Positions 63,528 through 64,000 of a stretch of DNA of 64,000 nucleotides are shown here, one piece after another (the first letter of the stretch is position 1; each line of letters begins with the position of its first letter). Source of the DNA: Sphingomonas sp. LHG3406-1 (GTDB taxonomy: Bacteria > Pseudomonadota > Alphaproteobacteria > Sphingomonadales > Sphingomonadaceae); NCBI RefSeq assembly GCF_029637485.1, contig NZ_CP069128.1, positions 1,736,001 to 1,800,000 of the forward strand, in the 5' to 3' direction. Both the position numbers and the translations under genes were made by a program. A model generated the notes under the pieces. That model was not told where the DNA came from. It searched no databases and worked only from the letters and a program-made list of their open reading frames with translations.

Positions 63528-64000
63528 CCCGCTCGATGAACCGCTTCCAGGCCGCCTTCGTCATCGCCCGTCGCGATTATGCGGCGACCGTGCTCAGCCG
63601 GACCTTCCTCTTCTTCCTGCTCGGCCCCCTCTTCCCGCTGGCCATCGCCGGCCTGTTCGCCGGCATCGGCGCGAACGTCGGCAGTCGCGAACTGCCGCAG
63701 CTGGCGGTCATCGCCGCGCCCGCCGACTTCGCGCGTCTCGCTTCGGCCCGGGAGCAGCTCGAAGGCATCCCCGGTGTCGGCGGCTTCCCGCAACTGGTCC
63801 CGGCTGCCCCGGGCACAGACCCGCGGGCCTTGCTTGCCGCCAGGGACAGGCCGGTCGTCGCCGTCCTCGTCCGGCCATTCGACAATCCCCGCCTGATCGG
63901 CGCGGTCGAGCGGAACGGGAGCATGAGCGGGCAGGTGCGCCTGATGATCGCCCGCGCGTCGCCTGCAGCCGCCCCGCTGCCCGACATCGCGGTCGAGCGG
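63524..64000 (+). CDS. ABC transporter permease, N-terminal part (cut by window edge)
   Basis: Open from a GTG at 63524 to the last base (159 codons). The first membrane helix (about 23-45, TFLFFLLGPLFPLAIAGLFA) precedes a large extracytoplasmic domain, the layout of NatB-type ABC-2 permeases (FVIARRDYAATVLSRTF start). It overlaps the ATPase gene by four bases. The remaining helices lie outside the window. Confidence 0.88.
   Translation, partial: MTRSMNRFQAAFVIARRDYAATVLSRTFLFFLLGPLFPLAIAGLFAGIGANVGSRELPQLAVIAAPADFARLASAREQLEGIPGVGGFPQLVPAAPGTDPRALLAARDRPVVAVLVRPFDNPRLIGAVERNGSMSGQVRLMIARASPAAAPLPDIAVER

Overview
The window is chromosomal DNA from an alphaproteobacterium, most likely a sphingomonad (Sphingomonas or Sphingomicrobium type). 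The evidence is high GC, tightly packed genes with ATGA/GTGA stop-start overlaps, an aa3-type cox cluster with CtaG/Surf1/DUF983, an SspB adaptor of alphaproteobacterial type, a 41-residue L36, an imuA-imuB-dnaE2 cassette behind a GTTC-N7-GTTC LexA box, and many REP-like palindromic doublets. I see no prophage, integrase, transposase or CRISPR array; most of the window is ordinary core genome. Placement is inferred from gene content, without any database search.

Layout. 1-2726 (minus): a LytS-type kinase, a LytTR response regulator and the start of a PAS sensor protein cut by the window edge. 2991-4874: an exported M1 aminopeptidase. 5016-8895: a coupled trehalose operon, otsB-GH15-otsA. 9184-15903: a surface-polysaccharide-like module on the plus strand (response regulator, YaiO-type TPR/barrel protein, HEAT-repeat membrane protein, processive family 2 glycosyltransferase) that runs head-on into a phosphorelay on the minus strand (CHASE3 hybrid kinase, receiver, Hpt). 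This is the best candidate for a poorly described system. 16277-18586: a TetR regulator and a GMC oxidoreductase with three matching operator palindromes. 18841-21231: a small membrane protein, tRNA-Ser(GGA), a zincin, and ccmA-ccmB followed by tandem UUCG hairpins.

21229-32068 is the respiratory block, read right to left: coxB, coxA, then ctaB, a small membrane protein, ctaG, cox3, DUF983, surf1, an M16 peptidase and an rRNA-type methyltransferase. It is interrupted between coxA and ctaB by an oppositely oriented cyclophilin and a tandem HD-GYP protein. 32236-34883 holds pyrE, pdxJ, acpS and lepB. 34906-38717 holds an FKBP, rpsU, two different L,D-transpeptidases and a PilZ protein. 38721-42566 is tesA divergent from ybbA-ybbP, the same neighbourhood as in E. 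coli. 42644-49284 carries housekeeping and exported proteins (zinc ribbon, cyclophilin, purT, L36, M28 peptidase, galE, DUF2147).

49358-55169 (minus) is the SOS mutasome operon imuA-imuB-dnaE2. Its three reading frames carry at least four palindromic repeat elements in frame, which is the other notable observation. 55219-64000 has a DUF4142-like lipoprotein, fumC between two REP-type doublets, sspB, a HIT protein, an amino-acid permease, adenosine kinase, queG and an ABC exporter whose permease runs off the window end.
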